Positions 40,699 through 49,843 of a stretch of 64,000 bases of DNA are shown piece after piece. The position numbers and the translations under genes were made by a program. Under the pieces are notes generated by a model, which saw nothing but the letters and a program-made list of their open reading frames with translations, did no database searches and was not told the DNA's origin. The DNA lies in contig CAAGBT010000023.1 of assembly GCA_900768135.1 (NCBI GenBank), forward strand, positions 49,693 through 113,692, given 5' to 3'. The stretch comes from an uncultured Oscillospiraceae bacterium. Lineage in GTDB: Bacteria > Bacillota > Clostridia > Oscillospirales > Oscillospiraceae. The number at the start of each line of letters is the position of its first letter. Position 1 is the stretch's first letter.

Positions 40699-41280
40699 AT
40701 GAGTTTAGTCCCTTATGTTATCGAGCAGACCAACCGCGGCGAGCGCTCTTACGATATTTTTTCCCGCCTGCTGGAGGATCGCATCGTCTTTCTCGGCGAG
40801 GAGGTCAACGATGCGACCGCGAGCCTGATCGTTTCCCAGCTGCTGTTTCTTGAGGCAAAGGACCCCGACAAGGATATCCAGCTTTATATCAATTCCCCCG
40901 GCGGCAGCGTGACAGCAGGCATGGCGATCTACGACACGATGCAGTATATCAAGTGCGATGTGTCCACCATCTGCATCGGCATGGCGGCCAGCATGGGCGC
41001 GTTTCTGCTTTCCTCCGGTGCCAAGGGCAAGCGTATTGCGCTGCCGAACGCAGAGGTTATGATCCACCAGCCCTCCGCCGGCACGCAGGGCAAGGTCACA
41101 GACATGGAGATCGATGTGGAACACTTCCTTAAAATCAAGCAGCGCATCAACAAAATCCTGGCTGAGAATACCGGCAAGACGCCGGAGCAGATCAAGCTCG
41201 ATTCCGAGCGCGACAACTGGATGACGGCGGATGAGGCGCAGGCCTACGGCCTTGTGGACAAAGTGATTTACAAGAGATAA
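40699..41280 (+). CDS. clpP: ATP-dependent Clp protease proteolytic subunit
   Basis: A 193-residue serine protease subunit. The catalytic triad is Ser98 in GMAASMG, His123 in MIHQPSA and Asp172 in ERDNW. It forms two heptameric rings that work with ClpX encoded 13 bp downstream. The AGGAGG site sits right before the start. Confidence 0.99.
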   Translation: MSLVPYVIEQTNRGERSYDIFSRLLEDRIVFLGEEVNDATASLIVSQLLFLEAKDPDKDIQLYINSPGGSVTAGMAIYDTMQYIKCDVSTICIGMAASMGAFLLSSGAKGKRIALPNAEVMIHQPSAGTQGKVTDMEIDVEHFLKIKQRINKILAENTGKTPEQIKLDSERDNWMTADEAQAYGLVDKVIYKR

Positions 41281-41293
41281 GGAATCTGATTTT

Positions 41294-42547
41294 ATGAGTG
41301 AAGACAGGAAAAAAGAGCTTCGCTGCTCGTTCTGCGGCAAGAGCGAGCGCGAGGTACACCGCATGATCCAGGGGCCGGGCGTGCGCATCTGCGACGAGTG
41401 CGTGCGGCTGTGCATGGAGGTGCTGGAGGACGGCTATGAGCCGCACGACCTTGAAGCGCCCGATTCCATCCCTACGCCCCGCGAGATTCATGATGTGCTG
41501 GATCAGTATATCATCGGGCAGGAGGCGGCGAAGATCGCGCTTTCCGTCTCCGTTTACAACCATTACAAGCGTATTTTCTTCGGCGGAGACGATGAGGTGG
41601 AGCTGCAAAAGAGCAACATTCTGCTCCTCGGCCCCACCGGCAGCGGCAAGACGCTTTTTGCGCAGACGCTTGCCCGCATTCTGAAGGTGCCGTTTGCCAT
41701 TGCCGATGCAACAACGCTCACTGAGGCGGGCTACGTCGGCGACGATGTGGAGAACATCCTGCTCCGGCTGCTTCAGGCGGCGGATTACGATGTGGAGCTT
41801 GCCGAGCGCGGCATCATCTATGTCGATGAGATCGACAAGATCGCCCGCAAGAGCGAGAACACCTCCATCACGCGCGACGTCTCCGGCGAGGGCGTGCAGC
41901 AGGCGCTGCTGAAAATCGTTGAAGGCACCGTTGCAAACGTTCCGCCGCAGGGCGGACGCAAGCACCCGCATCAGGAGTTCATCCAGATCGACACACACAA
42001 CATCCTCTTCATCTGCGGCGGCGCATTCGAGGGGCTGGAGAAGATCATCGAGAGCCGGCTCGACCGCAAGACAATGGGCTTTGGCGCAGAGCTGAAGAGC
42101 AGGAGCGAAAAGGACGAGAGCCGTATCCTGCGCGAGGTGCAGCCGCACGATATCCTCAAGTTCGGCATTATTCCAGAACTTGTTGGCCGTCTGCCGGTTA
42201 TTACGGCGCTTGATGCGCTCACGCGCGAGGATCTGGTCAAGATCCTGACCCAGCCGAAAAACGCGCTTGTCAAGCAGTATCAGAAGCTCTTTTCCTACGA
42301 TGACGCGGAGCTTACCTTCGAGCCGAAGGCGCTGGAGGCGATCGCCGACAAGGCGATCGAGCGCAAGATCGGCGCGCGCGGCCTGCGCGCGGTGATGGAG
42401 GGGCTTTTGATGAACGTGATGTATGATATCCCGTCTGACCGCACGATCGACCGCGTGACCATCACGGCGGGCTGTGTGGAGGGGACGGAGAAGCCGCAGA
42501 TCTCCCACCGCACGGAACCGGCGCGGCCGGCAGATCCCGCCTCATAA
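41294..42547 (+). CDS. clpX: ATP-dependent Clp protease ATP-binding subunit ClpX
   Basis: A 417-residue unfoldase. The N-terminal zinc-binding domain has Cys11, Cys14, Cys33 and Cys36. The AAA+ core has Walker A GPTGSGKT near 115 and Walker B VDEID. The IGF loop region for ClpP contact is represented by MGFGAEL. The C-terminus ends with a Pro/Ala tail. It lies between clpP and lon. Confidence 0.99.
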   Translation: MSEDRKKELRCSFCGKSEREVHRMIQGPGVRICDECVRLCMEVLEDGYEPHDLEAPDSIPTPREIHDVLDQYIIGQEAAKIALSVSVYNHYKRIFFGGDDEVELQKSNILLLGPTGSGKTLFAQTLARILKVPFAIADATTLTEAGYVGDDVENILLRLLQAADYDVELAERGIIYVDEIDKIARKSENTSITRDVSGEGVQQALLKIVEGTVANVPPQGGRKHPHQEFIQIDTHNILFICGGAFEGLEKIIESRLDRKTMGFGAELKSRSEKDESRILREVQPHDILKFGIIPELVGRLPVITALDALTREDLVKILTQPKNALVKQYQKLFSYDDAELTFEPKALEAIADKAIERKIGARGLRAVMEGLLMNVMYDIPSDRTIDRVTITAGCVEGTEKPQISHRTEPARPADPAS

Positions 42548-42556
42548 GGAGAACCC

Positions 42557-44953
42557 ATGGAACCTGTGACCAAAAACCTTCCGGTGATCGCCATGCGCGG
42601 ACTTACGGTCTTCCCGCGCATGAATACGAGCTTTGATATCGAGCGCGCAATCTCCGTGCGCGCGCTTGAGCGCGCCATGGAAAACGGCGAGGAGATATTT
42701 CTCGTCACGCAGCGCGAGCTGACGGTGGAGCTGCCGGAGGAAAAGGACCTTTATGAGATCGGCACCGTTGCGCGCGTCACGCAGATTCTGCGCGTATCCG
42801 AGCGCGTGCTGCGCGTGATGATGGAAGGCTCCTGCCGCGCACGCCTCAGGCGCCTGTGGCAGCGCGAGCCGTTCCTGCAGGCGCAGGCAGAGCTGATCGA
42901 AGAGCCGGCGCTGCCGCGCCGCGGCAAGCGGACGGAGGCCATGCTGCGCCAGACGTATGCGAGCTTTACCGAATATGCCGAGCTGACGCAGAAGCTGCCC
43001 AATGAGGTTTATGCCGCCATCCTCGGCACGAACGATCCCGGCTATCTTGCAGATTTTATCGCCCAGCAGATCAACCTGCGCTATCAGGACAAGCAGGAGA
43101 TCCTGGACGAGCTGCGCCCGCTGCCGAGATTGCAGCGCATGAACGAGATCCTGCGCCGCGAGATCGAAGTGACCGCCATGGAGCAGGACATTGAAAGCAA
43201 GGTCCGCTCCCGTGTGGGAAGGATCCAGAAGGATTTTGTGCTGCGCGAGCAGATCAAGGTCTTGCAGAATGAGATCGGCGAGGGCGGAGAGGAAGAGGAG
43301 CTGGATGAATACCGCGCGAAGATCGCCGCGGCAAAGCTCCCGGAGGAGACAGAAAAAAAGCTGCTGAAGGATGTGGATAAGCTGGCGAAGCAGCCCTTTG
43401 GCAGCGCTGAGGCCAGCGTGCTGCGCAATTATCTTGATACCTGCATGGAGATGCCGTGGGGCGTGGAGACAAAGGAACGCGCCAGCGTGAGCGCTGCGCG
43501 GAAAATTCTTGACCGCGACCATTACGGGCTGGAAAAGGTCAAGGAACGCATTCTGGAATTCATTGCCGTGCGTCAGCTCAACCCGGACGCCCGGGGGCAG
43601 ATCCTCTGCCTGGCGGGCCCGCCGGGCGTTGGCAAAACGTCTATCGCGCTCTCCGTTGCCCGGGCGATGAACCGCAACGTTGCGCGCATTTCGCTTGGCG
43701 GCGTGCGCGATGAGGCGGATATTCGCGGCCACCGCAAGACCTATATCGGCGCCATGCCCGGCCGGATCATTGAGGCCATTGCCCGCAGCGGTTCGATGAA
43801 CCCGCTGCTCGTGCTGGACGAAGTGGACAAGATGGCCAGCGATGTGCGCGGCGACCCGGCGAGCGCGCTGCTCGAGGTACTCGACAGCGAGCAGAACTGC
43901 GCCTTCCGCGACCATTACCTTGAGATCCCGGTGGATCTGAGCCGCGTCATGTTCATCATGACGGCGAATCATATCGATGCCATCCCGCGGCCGCTGCTTG
44001 ACCGCATGGAGCTGATCGAGCTTCCAAGCTACACGGATGAGGAGAAGCTGCACATTGCGCAGCAATACCTTCTGCCCAGGGAACGTAAGGCGAGCGGACT
44101 GACCGCCTCGAGCCTGCGCGTGGACGAAAGCGCCATCCGCGCGGCCATCGCGCTCTACACGCGCGAGAGCGGCGTTCGTTCGCTGGAACGCCAGATCGCC
44201 GGGATGTGCCGCAAGGCTGCCATGCAGATCGCAGGCGGCAGCGCAAAGCGCGTCACCGTGACGGAGGAGAATCTCTCCGCGTTTCTCGGCACGCCGCGCG
44301 TTACACAGGAAAAAATCCCGGAGAAGGATCTTGTGGGCGTGGTCAACGGACTTGCCTGGACAGAGGTGGGCGGCGAGATCCTGCCGGTCGAGGTCGGCGT
44401 GATGGAAGGCAGCGGTAAGGTGGAGCTTACCGGAAACCTGGGCGATGTGATGCAGGAAAGCTGCCGCGCGGCGCTCTCGTGTCTGCGTCAGCGCACACAG
44501 GCGCTCGGCATTGCGCCGGATTTTTATAAGACGAAGGACATCCACATCCACTTTCCCGAGGGAGCCGTCCCCAAGGACGGACCCAGCGCCGGTATTGCCA
44601 TCGCGACAGCGGTACTCTCCGCGCTAACGGGGCAGGCGGTACACCGCGATGTCGCCATGACGGGCGAGATCACGCTGCGTGGGCGCGTGCTGCCGATCGG
44701 CGGCCTGCGCGAAAAGACGATGGGCGCGCTGCGCGCCGGCGTACATACGGTCATCCTGCCGAAGGACAACGAGAAGGATCTGGCCGATATCGACCCGAAC
44801 GTGCGCGAAAAGCTGCGCTTTGTGCCGGTGGAAAGCGTGGACGCCGTATTCGCCGAGGCGCTGGTGCATCCGGAGCCTTGCGCTGCCGGAAAGGTGCGGG
44901 AGGACTTCTTTCCCGTGCAGGAGGCCGGCGCGTCCGGCATGCTGCGCGTATAG
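42557..44953 (+). CDS. lon: ATP-dependent protease La
   Basis: A 798-residue Lon protease. The N-terminal substrate-binding domain (LPVIAMRGLTVFPRMN) is followed by the AAA+ module (GPPGVGKTS near 354) and the protease domain with catalytic Ser near 678 in PKDGPSAG and Lys near 721 in PIGGLREK. It degrades misfolded proteins. It begins 9 bp after clpX, is followed 23 bp later by engB, and its C-terminus has a short non-conserved extension. Confidence 0.98.
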   Translation: MEPVTKNLPVIAMRGLTVFPRMNTSFDIERAISVRALERAMENGEEIFLVTQRELTVELPEEKDLYEIGTVARVTQILRVSERVLRVMMEGSCRARLRRLWQREPFLQAQAELIEEPALPRRGKRTEAMLRQTYASFTEYAELTQKLPNEVYAAILGTNDPGYLADFIAQQINLRYQDKQEILDELRPLPRLQRMNEILRREIEVTAMEQDIESKVRSRVGRIQKDFVLREQIKVLQNEIGEGGEEEELDEYRAKIAAAKLPEETEKKLLKDVDKLAKQPFGSAEASVLRNYLDTCMEMPWGVETKERASVSAARKILDRDHYGLEKVKERILEFIAVRQLNPDARGQILCLAGPPGVGKTSIALSVARAMNRNVARISLGGVRDEADIRGHRKTYIGAMPGRIIEAIARSGSMNPLLVLDEVDKMASDVRGDPASALLEVLDSEQNCAFRDHYLEIPVDLSRVMFIMTANHIDAIPRPLLDRMELIELPSYTDEEKLHIAQQYLLPRERKASGLTASSLRVDESAIRAAIALYTRESGVRSLERQIAGMCRKAAMQIAGGSAKRVTVTEENLSAFLGTPRVTQEKIPEKDLVGVVNGLAWTEVGGEILPVEVGVMEGSGKVELTGNLGDVMQESCRAALSCLRQRTQALGIAPDFYKTKDIHIHFPEGAVPKDGPSAGIAIATAVLSALTGQAVHRDVAMTGEITLRGRVLPIGGLREKTMGALRAGVHTVILPKDNEKDLADIDPNVREKLRFVPVESVDAVFAEALVHPEPCAAGKVREDFFPVQEAGASGMLRV

Positions 44954-44976
44954 CATCGGAAAGGGAGAAAAACACC

Positions 44977-45570
44977 ATGGCGATCAACTTCAACAAGGCG
45001 GAATTCATTCTTTCGGCGGCGTCCGCACAGCAGTTTATCCGCGATGGACTGCCTCAGCTTGCGTTTGCGGGGCGGTCGAACGTCGGCAAGTCGTCAGTGA
45101 TCAACCGGCTCGTGAACCGCAAGAATTTTGCCCGCGTGGGTGCGTCTCCGGGCAAGACCTCGCAGATCAACTATTTTAAGATCGATGGCAGGCTCTACCT
45201 TGTCGATCTGCCCGGCTACGGCTATGCCAAGGTCTCCAAGGCCGAGCGCGACCGCTGGGGGCGGCTGATGGAAAACTATTTTCAAAGCGCAGGGCTGATC
45301 GCCCTTGGCGTACAGATCGTAGACGCGCGCCACAAGCCCACGGCGGACGATGTGACGATGCACAATTTCTTTGTGGAAACGGGCTGTCCGGTGGTGATCG
45401 TGGCCAATAAGCTCGACAAGCTCAAGGCGCGCGAGGTCGAGCCGAACCTTGCGTGCATCCGGGAAACGCTTGCGCTGCGGGATGATGAACCGGTCGTTCC
45501 CTTTTCCGCAGAAAAGGGAACGGGAAAGGAGCAGCTGATCGCTGCGATCCTCGACCATTTGAATGGCTGA
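44977..45570 (+). CDS. engB: YihA/EngB-family ribosome biogenesis GTPase
   Basis: A 197-residue small GTPase of the YihA/YsxC type. G1 is GRSNVGKSS, G3 is DLPGYG and G4 is NKLD; the N-terminus (INFNKAEFILSAASAQQF) is typical. It participates in 50S assembly. The ATG at 44977 follows AAGGGAGAAAAAC. It closes the tig-clpP-clpX-lon-engB cluster before a terminator. Confidence 0.97.
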   Translation: MAINFNKAEFILSAASAQQFIRDGLPQLAFAGRSNVGKSSVINRLVNRKNFARVGASPGKTSQINYFKIDGRLYLVDLPGYGYAKVSKAERDRWGRLMENYFQSAGLIALGVQIVDARHKPTADDVTMHNFFVETGCPVVIVANKLDKLKAREVEPNLACIRETLALRDDEPVVPFSAEKGTGKEQLIAAILDHLNG

Positions 45571-45590
45571 AAAGTAGAACTACTTAACAT

Positions 45591-45632
45591 AAAAAGCCTT
45601 TGTATGGGTTGACCATACAGAGGCTTTTTATC
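45591..45632. terminator. Bidirectional terminator
   Basis: AAAAAGCCTTTGTATGG pairs with CCATACAGAGGCTTTTT. It lies between engB and the convergent methyltransferase gene and has T-runs on both strands. Confidence 0.9.
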
Positions 45633-45647
45633 ATATTTCCAGGGAAA

Positions 45648-46265
45648 TTATTTTCGCAGCGTCAGGAGTGCGGTGCAGTGGGAGAAGGGTTCAAACGTCA
45701 GCGTGGGGAAGTGGGGACGGAGTTCGTCATAGACGAAGTAAATCTCATCCTCGTCCCATGCATCGCCCGCCGACTTTCGACACGCCTCAAGCGCTTCGCG
45801 CGTGCGGAAGGCGACGTCGCCGATGAAAATGCAGCCGTCCGCCTTCAAAAGCGGCAGGAGCGTGCGAAGAAAGCCGATCTTCTGCGCGTCCGTCAGGTGA
45901 TGGAGCGAATAGGTCGCGACGATGGCGTCGTACTGCCGCGCGCAAAGCTCGGGCACAAGCCCTTGGGAGAAATCGCCCTGATAGAGCTGCGCGTCCGGCA
46001 TTTTGGCCTGCGCCAGCGCGATCATGCGCGCGGAAAAGTCCTGCCCATAGATACGGCAGCCTTGCGCGTAGAGGCGCGCGGTCAAAACGCCCGTGCCGAA
46101 GCCGATATCCAGCACGTCGCGCCCGCTCTGCGCGAGAACGCGCTGAAAGAGCGCATTCATCATAGCGCGGTAGCCTGCAAAGGGGTAGCGGCCGTTTTCG
46201 TCCGAGAGGCCGACGCTCCTGTCGTAGCCATCGGCCCAGAGGTCAAAGCCGGTGCTGTTCAGCAT
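45648..46265 (-). CDS. Class I SAM-dependent methyltransferase
   Basis: A 205-residue Rossmann-fold methyltransferase with the SAM motif DIGFGTGVLTARL near residue 40 and a DFS acidic loop (GQDFSARMI). The substrate is unknown; the length and pattern fit YjhP/YafE-like small-molecule methyltransferases. It is the last gene of a minus-strand cluster, 1 bp after the SpoU-family gene. A GGAGAACT site precedes it. Confidence 0.88.
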   Translation of the reverse strand: MLNSTGFDLWADGYDRSVGLSDENGRYPFAGYRAMMNALFQRVLAQSGRDVLDIGFGTGVLTARLYAQGCRIYGQDFSARMIALAQAKMPDAQLYQGDFSQGLVPELCARQYDAIVATYSLHHLTDAQKIGFLRTLLPLLKADGCIFIGDVAFRTREALEACRKSAGDAWDEDEIYFVYDELRPHFPTLTFEPFSHCTALLTLRK

Positions 46266-46266
46266 A

Positions 46267-47103
46267 TCAGTTCTCCTTTTCGTTCAGCGGGGGAAGGCCC
46301 AGCTTGTAGAACGCCACGGCGCTCGCTGCGGCAACGTTGAGCGAGTCCACGCCGTGATACATTGGGATCTTTACGGTATAATCGCAGCCTGCAATGGTCG
46401 AGGACGCCAGACCGTCGCCCTCGGTACCCATAACGATGGCAAGCCTCGGCTCCGCCGAAAGGCGCGGATCGTCGAGCCGGAGGGAATCGTCCCGCAGAGC
46501 CATCGCCACTGTGCGGAAGCCAAGGGAGCGCAGCAGCTGCACCCAGCCGCCCTCTTCCGGCAGATATGTCCACGGAACGAGGAAGACATTGCCCATGCTC
46601 ACGCGCGAGGCGCGGCGGTAGAGAGGGTCGCTGCCTGCGTGGGTGAGCAGCACCGCGTCCATGCCGAGCGCGGCGGCGGAGCGGAAGATCGCGCCGATAT
46701 TCGTCGGGTTCATCACGTTTTCCAGCACGGCGATGCGCCGCGCGCCGCGGCAAACGTCGCTGACCGTTGGCAGCGCTGGCCGCCGCATGGCGCAGAGCAT
46801 CCCGCGCGTCAGATGAAAGCCCGTGAGCTGCGTCAGCACGGATTCATCAGCGGTGTAAACCGGAATATCCTGACGGCAGCGCGCGAGAATTTCGCGCCCC
46901 TTGCCCTGAGTATGCTGCCGCTCCATCAGAAACGACACGGCTTCGCAGCCTGCATCGAGCGCGCGGCCGATGACGAGCGGGCTTTCGGCGATGAAGAGCG
47001 CGTGTGCGGGGTCGGCGCGGTTCAGAAGCTGGTTTTCCGTCAGGCGGGCGTAAACGTCAAGCGCGGGGCTGGAAAAATCGTGGATTTCGATGATAGTTGC
47101 CAT
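46267..47103 (-). CDS. TrmH/SpoU-family RNA 2'-O-methyltransferase
   Basis: A 278-residue SPOUT methyltransferase. The three SPOUT motifs are NVMNPTNIGAIFRSA, IVMGTEGDGL and IPMYHGVDSLNVAAASAVAF, in the order of SpoU proteins, with an N-terminal substrate-binding region. It probably modifies ribosomal or transfer RNA; the site cannot be predicted. It is adjacent to a class I methyltransferase and a HAD phosphatase. Confidence 0.93.
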   Translation of the reverse strand: MATIIEIHDFSSPALDVYARLTENQLLNRADPAHALFIAESPLVIGRALDAGCEAVSFLMERQHTQGKGREILARCRQDIPVYTADESVLTQLTGFHLTRGMLCAMRRPALPTVSDVCRGARRIAVLENVMNPTNIGAIFRSAAALGMDAVLLTHAGSDPLYRRASRVSMGNVFLVPWTYLPEEGGWVQLLRSLGFRTVAMALRDDSLRLDDPRLSAEPRLAIVMGTEGDGLASSTIAGCDYTVKIPMYHGVDSLNVAAASAVAFYKLGLPPLNEKEN

Positions 47104-47115
47104 AGCTCGTCCTTT

Positions 47116-47919
47116 TCAGGTCTCTAAAGTACGCAGCAGCGCCTGCACGTCCGGCAAAACGAAAGTGGGCTGCGGCTGAGCCGTTGGAAGGTCTTCTTCC
47201 TTTGCTTCGCCGGAGAGAACCAGAAGCGTATCGATGCCTGCGTTTGCGCCGCTGGCAATGTCGGTATAGATACGGTCGCCGATGAGCAGCGTTTCCTGCG
47301 CGGAAGCGCCTGCCTGCTGCATGGCGAGCAGCGGCATCGCCGGCTCCGGCTTGCCGATGACGAGCGGCCGGCGACCCGTGGCGCGCCAGAGCATCTCGCA
47401 AACGCTGCCGCAGTCTGGCACAAAGCCGTAGGCCGTTGGACATACCCAGTCCGGATTTGTTGCCAGATAATCCGCACCCTGCCCCAGCAGAATGCAGGCA
47501 TCCTCCAGCTTTTGAAACGTAAGCTCCGTGTCGAAGCCCATCAGCAGCGCGTCCGCGTCCTCGCGGCGTTCCGCAACGGTGAAGCCCGCCGCGCGGAGCT
47601 GCGACTTCATCGATTCCGTGCCGCAGACGTAGAAACGGCGCGTTTCCATGCCGTGTGCGTGCAGATGCGCGGCCATCGCGTCCACACTGGTGAGAAAGTC
47701 GCGCGGCTGCGCGGCAATGCCGAGGCGCGATAGCTTTTGGACATAAGCGTCCACGCTGCGCGAAGAGTTATTCGTCAAAAAGCGGTACTGTTCGCCGCGC
47801 GTGCGGATAAACGCGAGCAGCTCCCGCGCGCCGGGGAAGAGGTTGTCGCCCAGATACAGCGTGCCGTCCAGATCAAAGAGAAACAGCCGCTTGGCCTTCA
47901 GCGGGGAATACTCTGTCAT
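47116..47919 (-). CDS. HAD superfamily subfamily IIA phosphatase (second copy)
   Basis: A 267-residue NagD-like phosphatase: FDLDGTLYLGD, LTNNSS, and GDRIYTDIASG are the motifs. It is a paralog of the protein at 8761-9573. It overlaps the NhaC-type antiporter gene by four bases, so the two are cotranslated. The substrate is unknown. Confidence 0.93.
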   Translation of the reverse strand: MTEYSPLKAKRLFLFDLDGTLYLGDNLFPGARELLAFIRTRGEQYRFLTNNSSRSVDAYVQKLSRLGIAAQPRDFLTSVDAMAAHLHAHGMETRRFYVCGTESMKSQLRAAGFTVAERREDADALLMGFDTELTFQKLEDACILLGQGADYLATNPDWVCPTAYGFVPDCGSVCEMLWRATGRRPLVIGKPEPAMPLLAMQQAGASAQETLLIGDRIYTDIASGANAGIDTLLVLSGEAKEEDLPTAQPQPTFVLPDVQALLRTLET

Positions 47920-49259
47920 TGCGCCGCATTACGGCTGCCCTTGCCGTCGATGGCGATGAAAAAGAACGAACTGACCGCCAGCAGATACGGGTAAAAGAGA
48001 TGGGGGAGGATATCGAATGCGGACACTGAGCAGCCCAGGCTGTGCGCCGCCGCAATGGCCACGAGCATCTGCGCGCCATAGGGGATAACGCCCTGGAAGA
48101 TGCAGGAGAAGGTATCGAGGATGGACGCGGCCTTGCGTGGTGTGATGCCGTATTCCTCGCTCATCTCTCTGGCAATGGGATTTGCCATCACGATGGCAAC
48201 GGTGTTGTTTGCCGTGGCGATGTCCATTGCGCCAACAAGCAGCCCCATGCCGATCTGGCCGCCGCGCTTGCCGCGGAATGCCTTGCGGATCCAGCCGAGC
48301 AGCGCTTCGAAGCCGCCGTATTCACGGATGAGCGCACAGATGGCGGAAACGAGGATGGCGACCATGGAGGTTTCAAACATACCCTCTGCGCCGCTGCCCA
48401 TATTTTCCAGCAGCGCCTTGACAGCGTAAACGCCGCTCTCACCGGTTGCGCCGGTCGCCAGCGTAATGACCGCGCCGGAGACAATGCCGACAAGCAGCAC
48501 AAGGAACACATTGATGCCTGCGATGCCGCCGATCAGCACCAGCACATAGGGAAGGATCTGGATAAGGTTGTAATCCGGGATCGGGGCGGGTGTAACGTCT
48601 GCGCCCAGCGTCAGCAGCAGGATAAGCGCAAGCGTGGCCAACGCTGCGGGAAGGGCAATGTGGAAGTTCTCGCGGAATTTGTCCTTCATTGCGCAGCCCT
48701 GTCCGTTGCAGGCGGCGATCGTTGTGTCGGAAATAAAGCTGAGGTTGTCGCCGAACATCGCGCCGCCCATCACAGAGCCGATGCACAGCGGCAGGGAGTA
48801 GCCGCTGGCCAGCGCGATGGGAACGGCGATGGGGACGATGAGCGTGATGGTGCCGACGCTTGTTCCCATGGCGGTGGAGACGAAGCAGCTTACGACAAAC
48901 AGCACCGCTACAGAAAACTGGGGCGGAATAATGGAAAGCATGAAGTATGCTACGCTCTCCGCGCTGGAGCGCCCTACCACGCCCACGAACATACCGGCGG
49001 CAAGAAAGATGAGCAGCATCGTTACAATATTTTTGTCACCCACGCCCTGCCCCATCAGCATAAGCTTTTCGTCAAAGCTCAGCGCGCGGTTCTGGCAGCA
49101 GGCCACCAGCAGCGCGATCAGGAAAATGACTACGATGGGAATGGAATAAAAACCCATTTCGATTTTGAGCCTGTATTCAAAGATAAGGCCAAGCCCCAGG
49201 TAGAGGAGCAGGAACACGAGGATCGGCAGCAGCGCTGCTGGATTTGCTTTCTTTTGCAT
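47916..49259 (-). CDS. Na+/H+ antiporter NhaC-family protein
   Basis: A 447-residue polytopic membrane protein with about 11-12 helices and NhaC-family blocks (GVVGRSSAESVAYFML, GTSVGTITLIVPIAVPIALA, MFGDNLSFISDTTIAAC). The family exchanges Na+ for protons, but related members carry malate/lactate or amino acids. The gene is first in the minus-strand operon with the HAD, SpoU and methyltransferase genes. Its promoter is near-perfect and the leader contains a hairpin immediately after the start of transcription. Confidence 0.9.
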   Translation of the reverse strand: MQKKANPAALLPILVFLLLYLGLGLIFEYRLKIEMGFYSIPIVVIFLIALLVACCQNRALSFDEKLMLMGQGVGDKNIVTMLLIFLAAGMFVGVVGRSSAESVAYFMLSIIPPQFSVAVLFVVSCFVSTAMGTSVGTITLIVPIAVPIALASGYSLPLCIGSVMGGAMFGDNLSFISDTTIAACNGQGCAMKDKFRENFHIALPAALATLALILLLTLGADVTPAPIPDYNLIQILPYVLVLIGGIAGINVFLVLLVGIVSGAVITLATGATGESGVYAVKALLENMGSGAEGMFETSMVAILVSAICALIREYGGFEALLGWIRKAFRGKRGGQIGMGLLVGAMDIATANNTVAIVMANPIAREMSEEYGITPRKAASILDTFSCIFQGVIPYGAQMLVAIAAAHSLGCSVSAFDILPHLFYPYLLAVSSFFFIAIDGKGSRNAAQ

Positions 49260-49289
49260 GGCGGTTTACTCTCTTTCTCCAAATACACG

Positions 49290-49331
49290 GAATACAGAAA
49301 AAAACGCCTCACCGTGCGGAGACGTTTTCTG
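49290..49331 (-). promoter_or_regulatory. Leader hairpin/attenuator-like structure of the NhaC operon
   Basis: On the minus strand ACAGAAAACGTCTC pairs with GTGAGGCGTT and beyond, with a CGCACG loop, then a run of seven T residues. It begins about 10 nt from the predicted transcription start and ends about 30 nt before the antiporter's start codon. It looks like an intrinsic terminator inside the leader, so expression is probably attenuated by an unknown signal. Confidence 0.65.
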
Positions 49332-49344
49332 TACGATGTGAATT

Positions 49345-49373
49345 ATTATAAGAAAAGGCGCTTTCCTTGTCAA
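49345..49373 (-). promoter_or_regulatory. Consensus promoter of the NhaC operon
   Basis: Perfect TTGACA (49368-49373), 17-base spacer, perfect TATAAT (49345-49350). Confidence 0.92.
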
Positions 49374-49402
49374 GCGGCTTTGCGGCAAAAACATAAAAAC
49401 AC

Positions 49403-49431
49403 TTGACAGAATTACTCTATTCTGTTAGTGT
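49403..49431 (+). promoter_or_regulatory. Promoter of the blaI-blaR1-like operon
   Basis: Perfect TTGACA (49403-49408), 17-base spacer, -10 TAGTGT (49426-49431). It is divergent from the NhaC promoter 30 bases away. Downstream, CTCTA...TAGAG (49443-49458) and repeats of TACTGTA/TACTCTA are candidate BlaI operator half-sites. Confidence 0.75.
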
Positions 49432-49468
49432 ATTTACTGTACTCTACTGAATTAGAGAGGAGAGCGAC

Positions 49469-49843
49469 ATGGAGACACCGAAAATTTTTGAGAGCGAATA
49501 CCGCTTCTGCGAGATCCTGTGGGCGCACGAGCCGGTCAAAAGCCGCGAGCTGGTTGCGCTGTGCGCCGAGCAGCTCGGCTGGAAGCCGACGACAACCTAC
49601 ACGGTGATCAAACGCCTGAGCGAGCGCGGCGTGCTGAGAAACGAGAACACCGTAGTTACCTCGCTTGTTTCCCGCAGCGAGGCGCAGACGGCCGAGATCG
49701 ATGAACTGGTGGACAAGAAATTCGGCGGTTCACTGCCGGCGTTTGTTGCAGCGTTTGCCAGGTCCCGCCGCATGAGCGACCGAGAGTTTGACGAGGTGCA
49801 GCACATGATCGAGCAATTCCGGGAGGAGAAGCGCCATGACTGA
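49469..49843 (+). CDS. BlaI/MecI/CopY-family repressor
   Basis: A 124-residue penicillinase-repressor-family protein. The winged HTH reads SRELVALCAEQLGWKPTTTY and TVIKRLSERGVL; a C-terminal dimerisation helix follows. In the family, cleavage by the membrane sensor BlaR1/MecR1 removes repression. It overlaps the BlaR1-like gene by 8 bases. No beta-lactamase or penicillin-binding protein gene is nearby, so the signal may not be a beta-lactam. Start after GAGAGGAGAG. Confidence 0.93.
   Translation: METPKIFESEYRFCEILWAHEPVKSRELVALCAEQLGWKPTTTYTVIKRLSERGVLRNENTVVTSLVSRSEAQTAEIDELVDKKFGGSLPAFVAAFARSRRMSDREFDEVQHMIEQFREEKRHD

Noticed and set aside
42542..44551. A 669-residue minus-strand open frame opposite lon
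   Set aside because: lon is intact and recognisable throughout. The opposite frame shows only low-complexity His/Arg/Ala-rich sequence.
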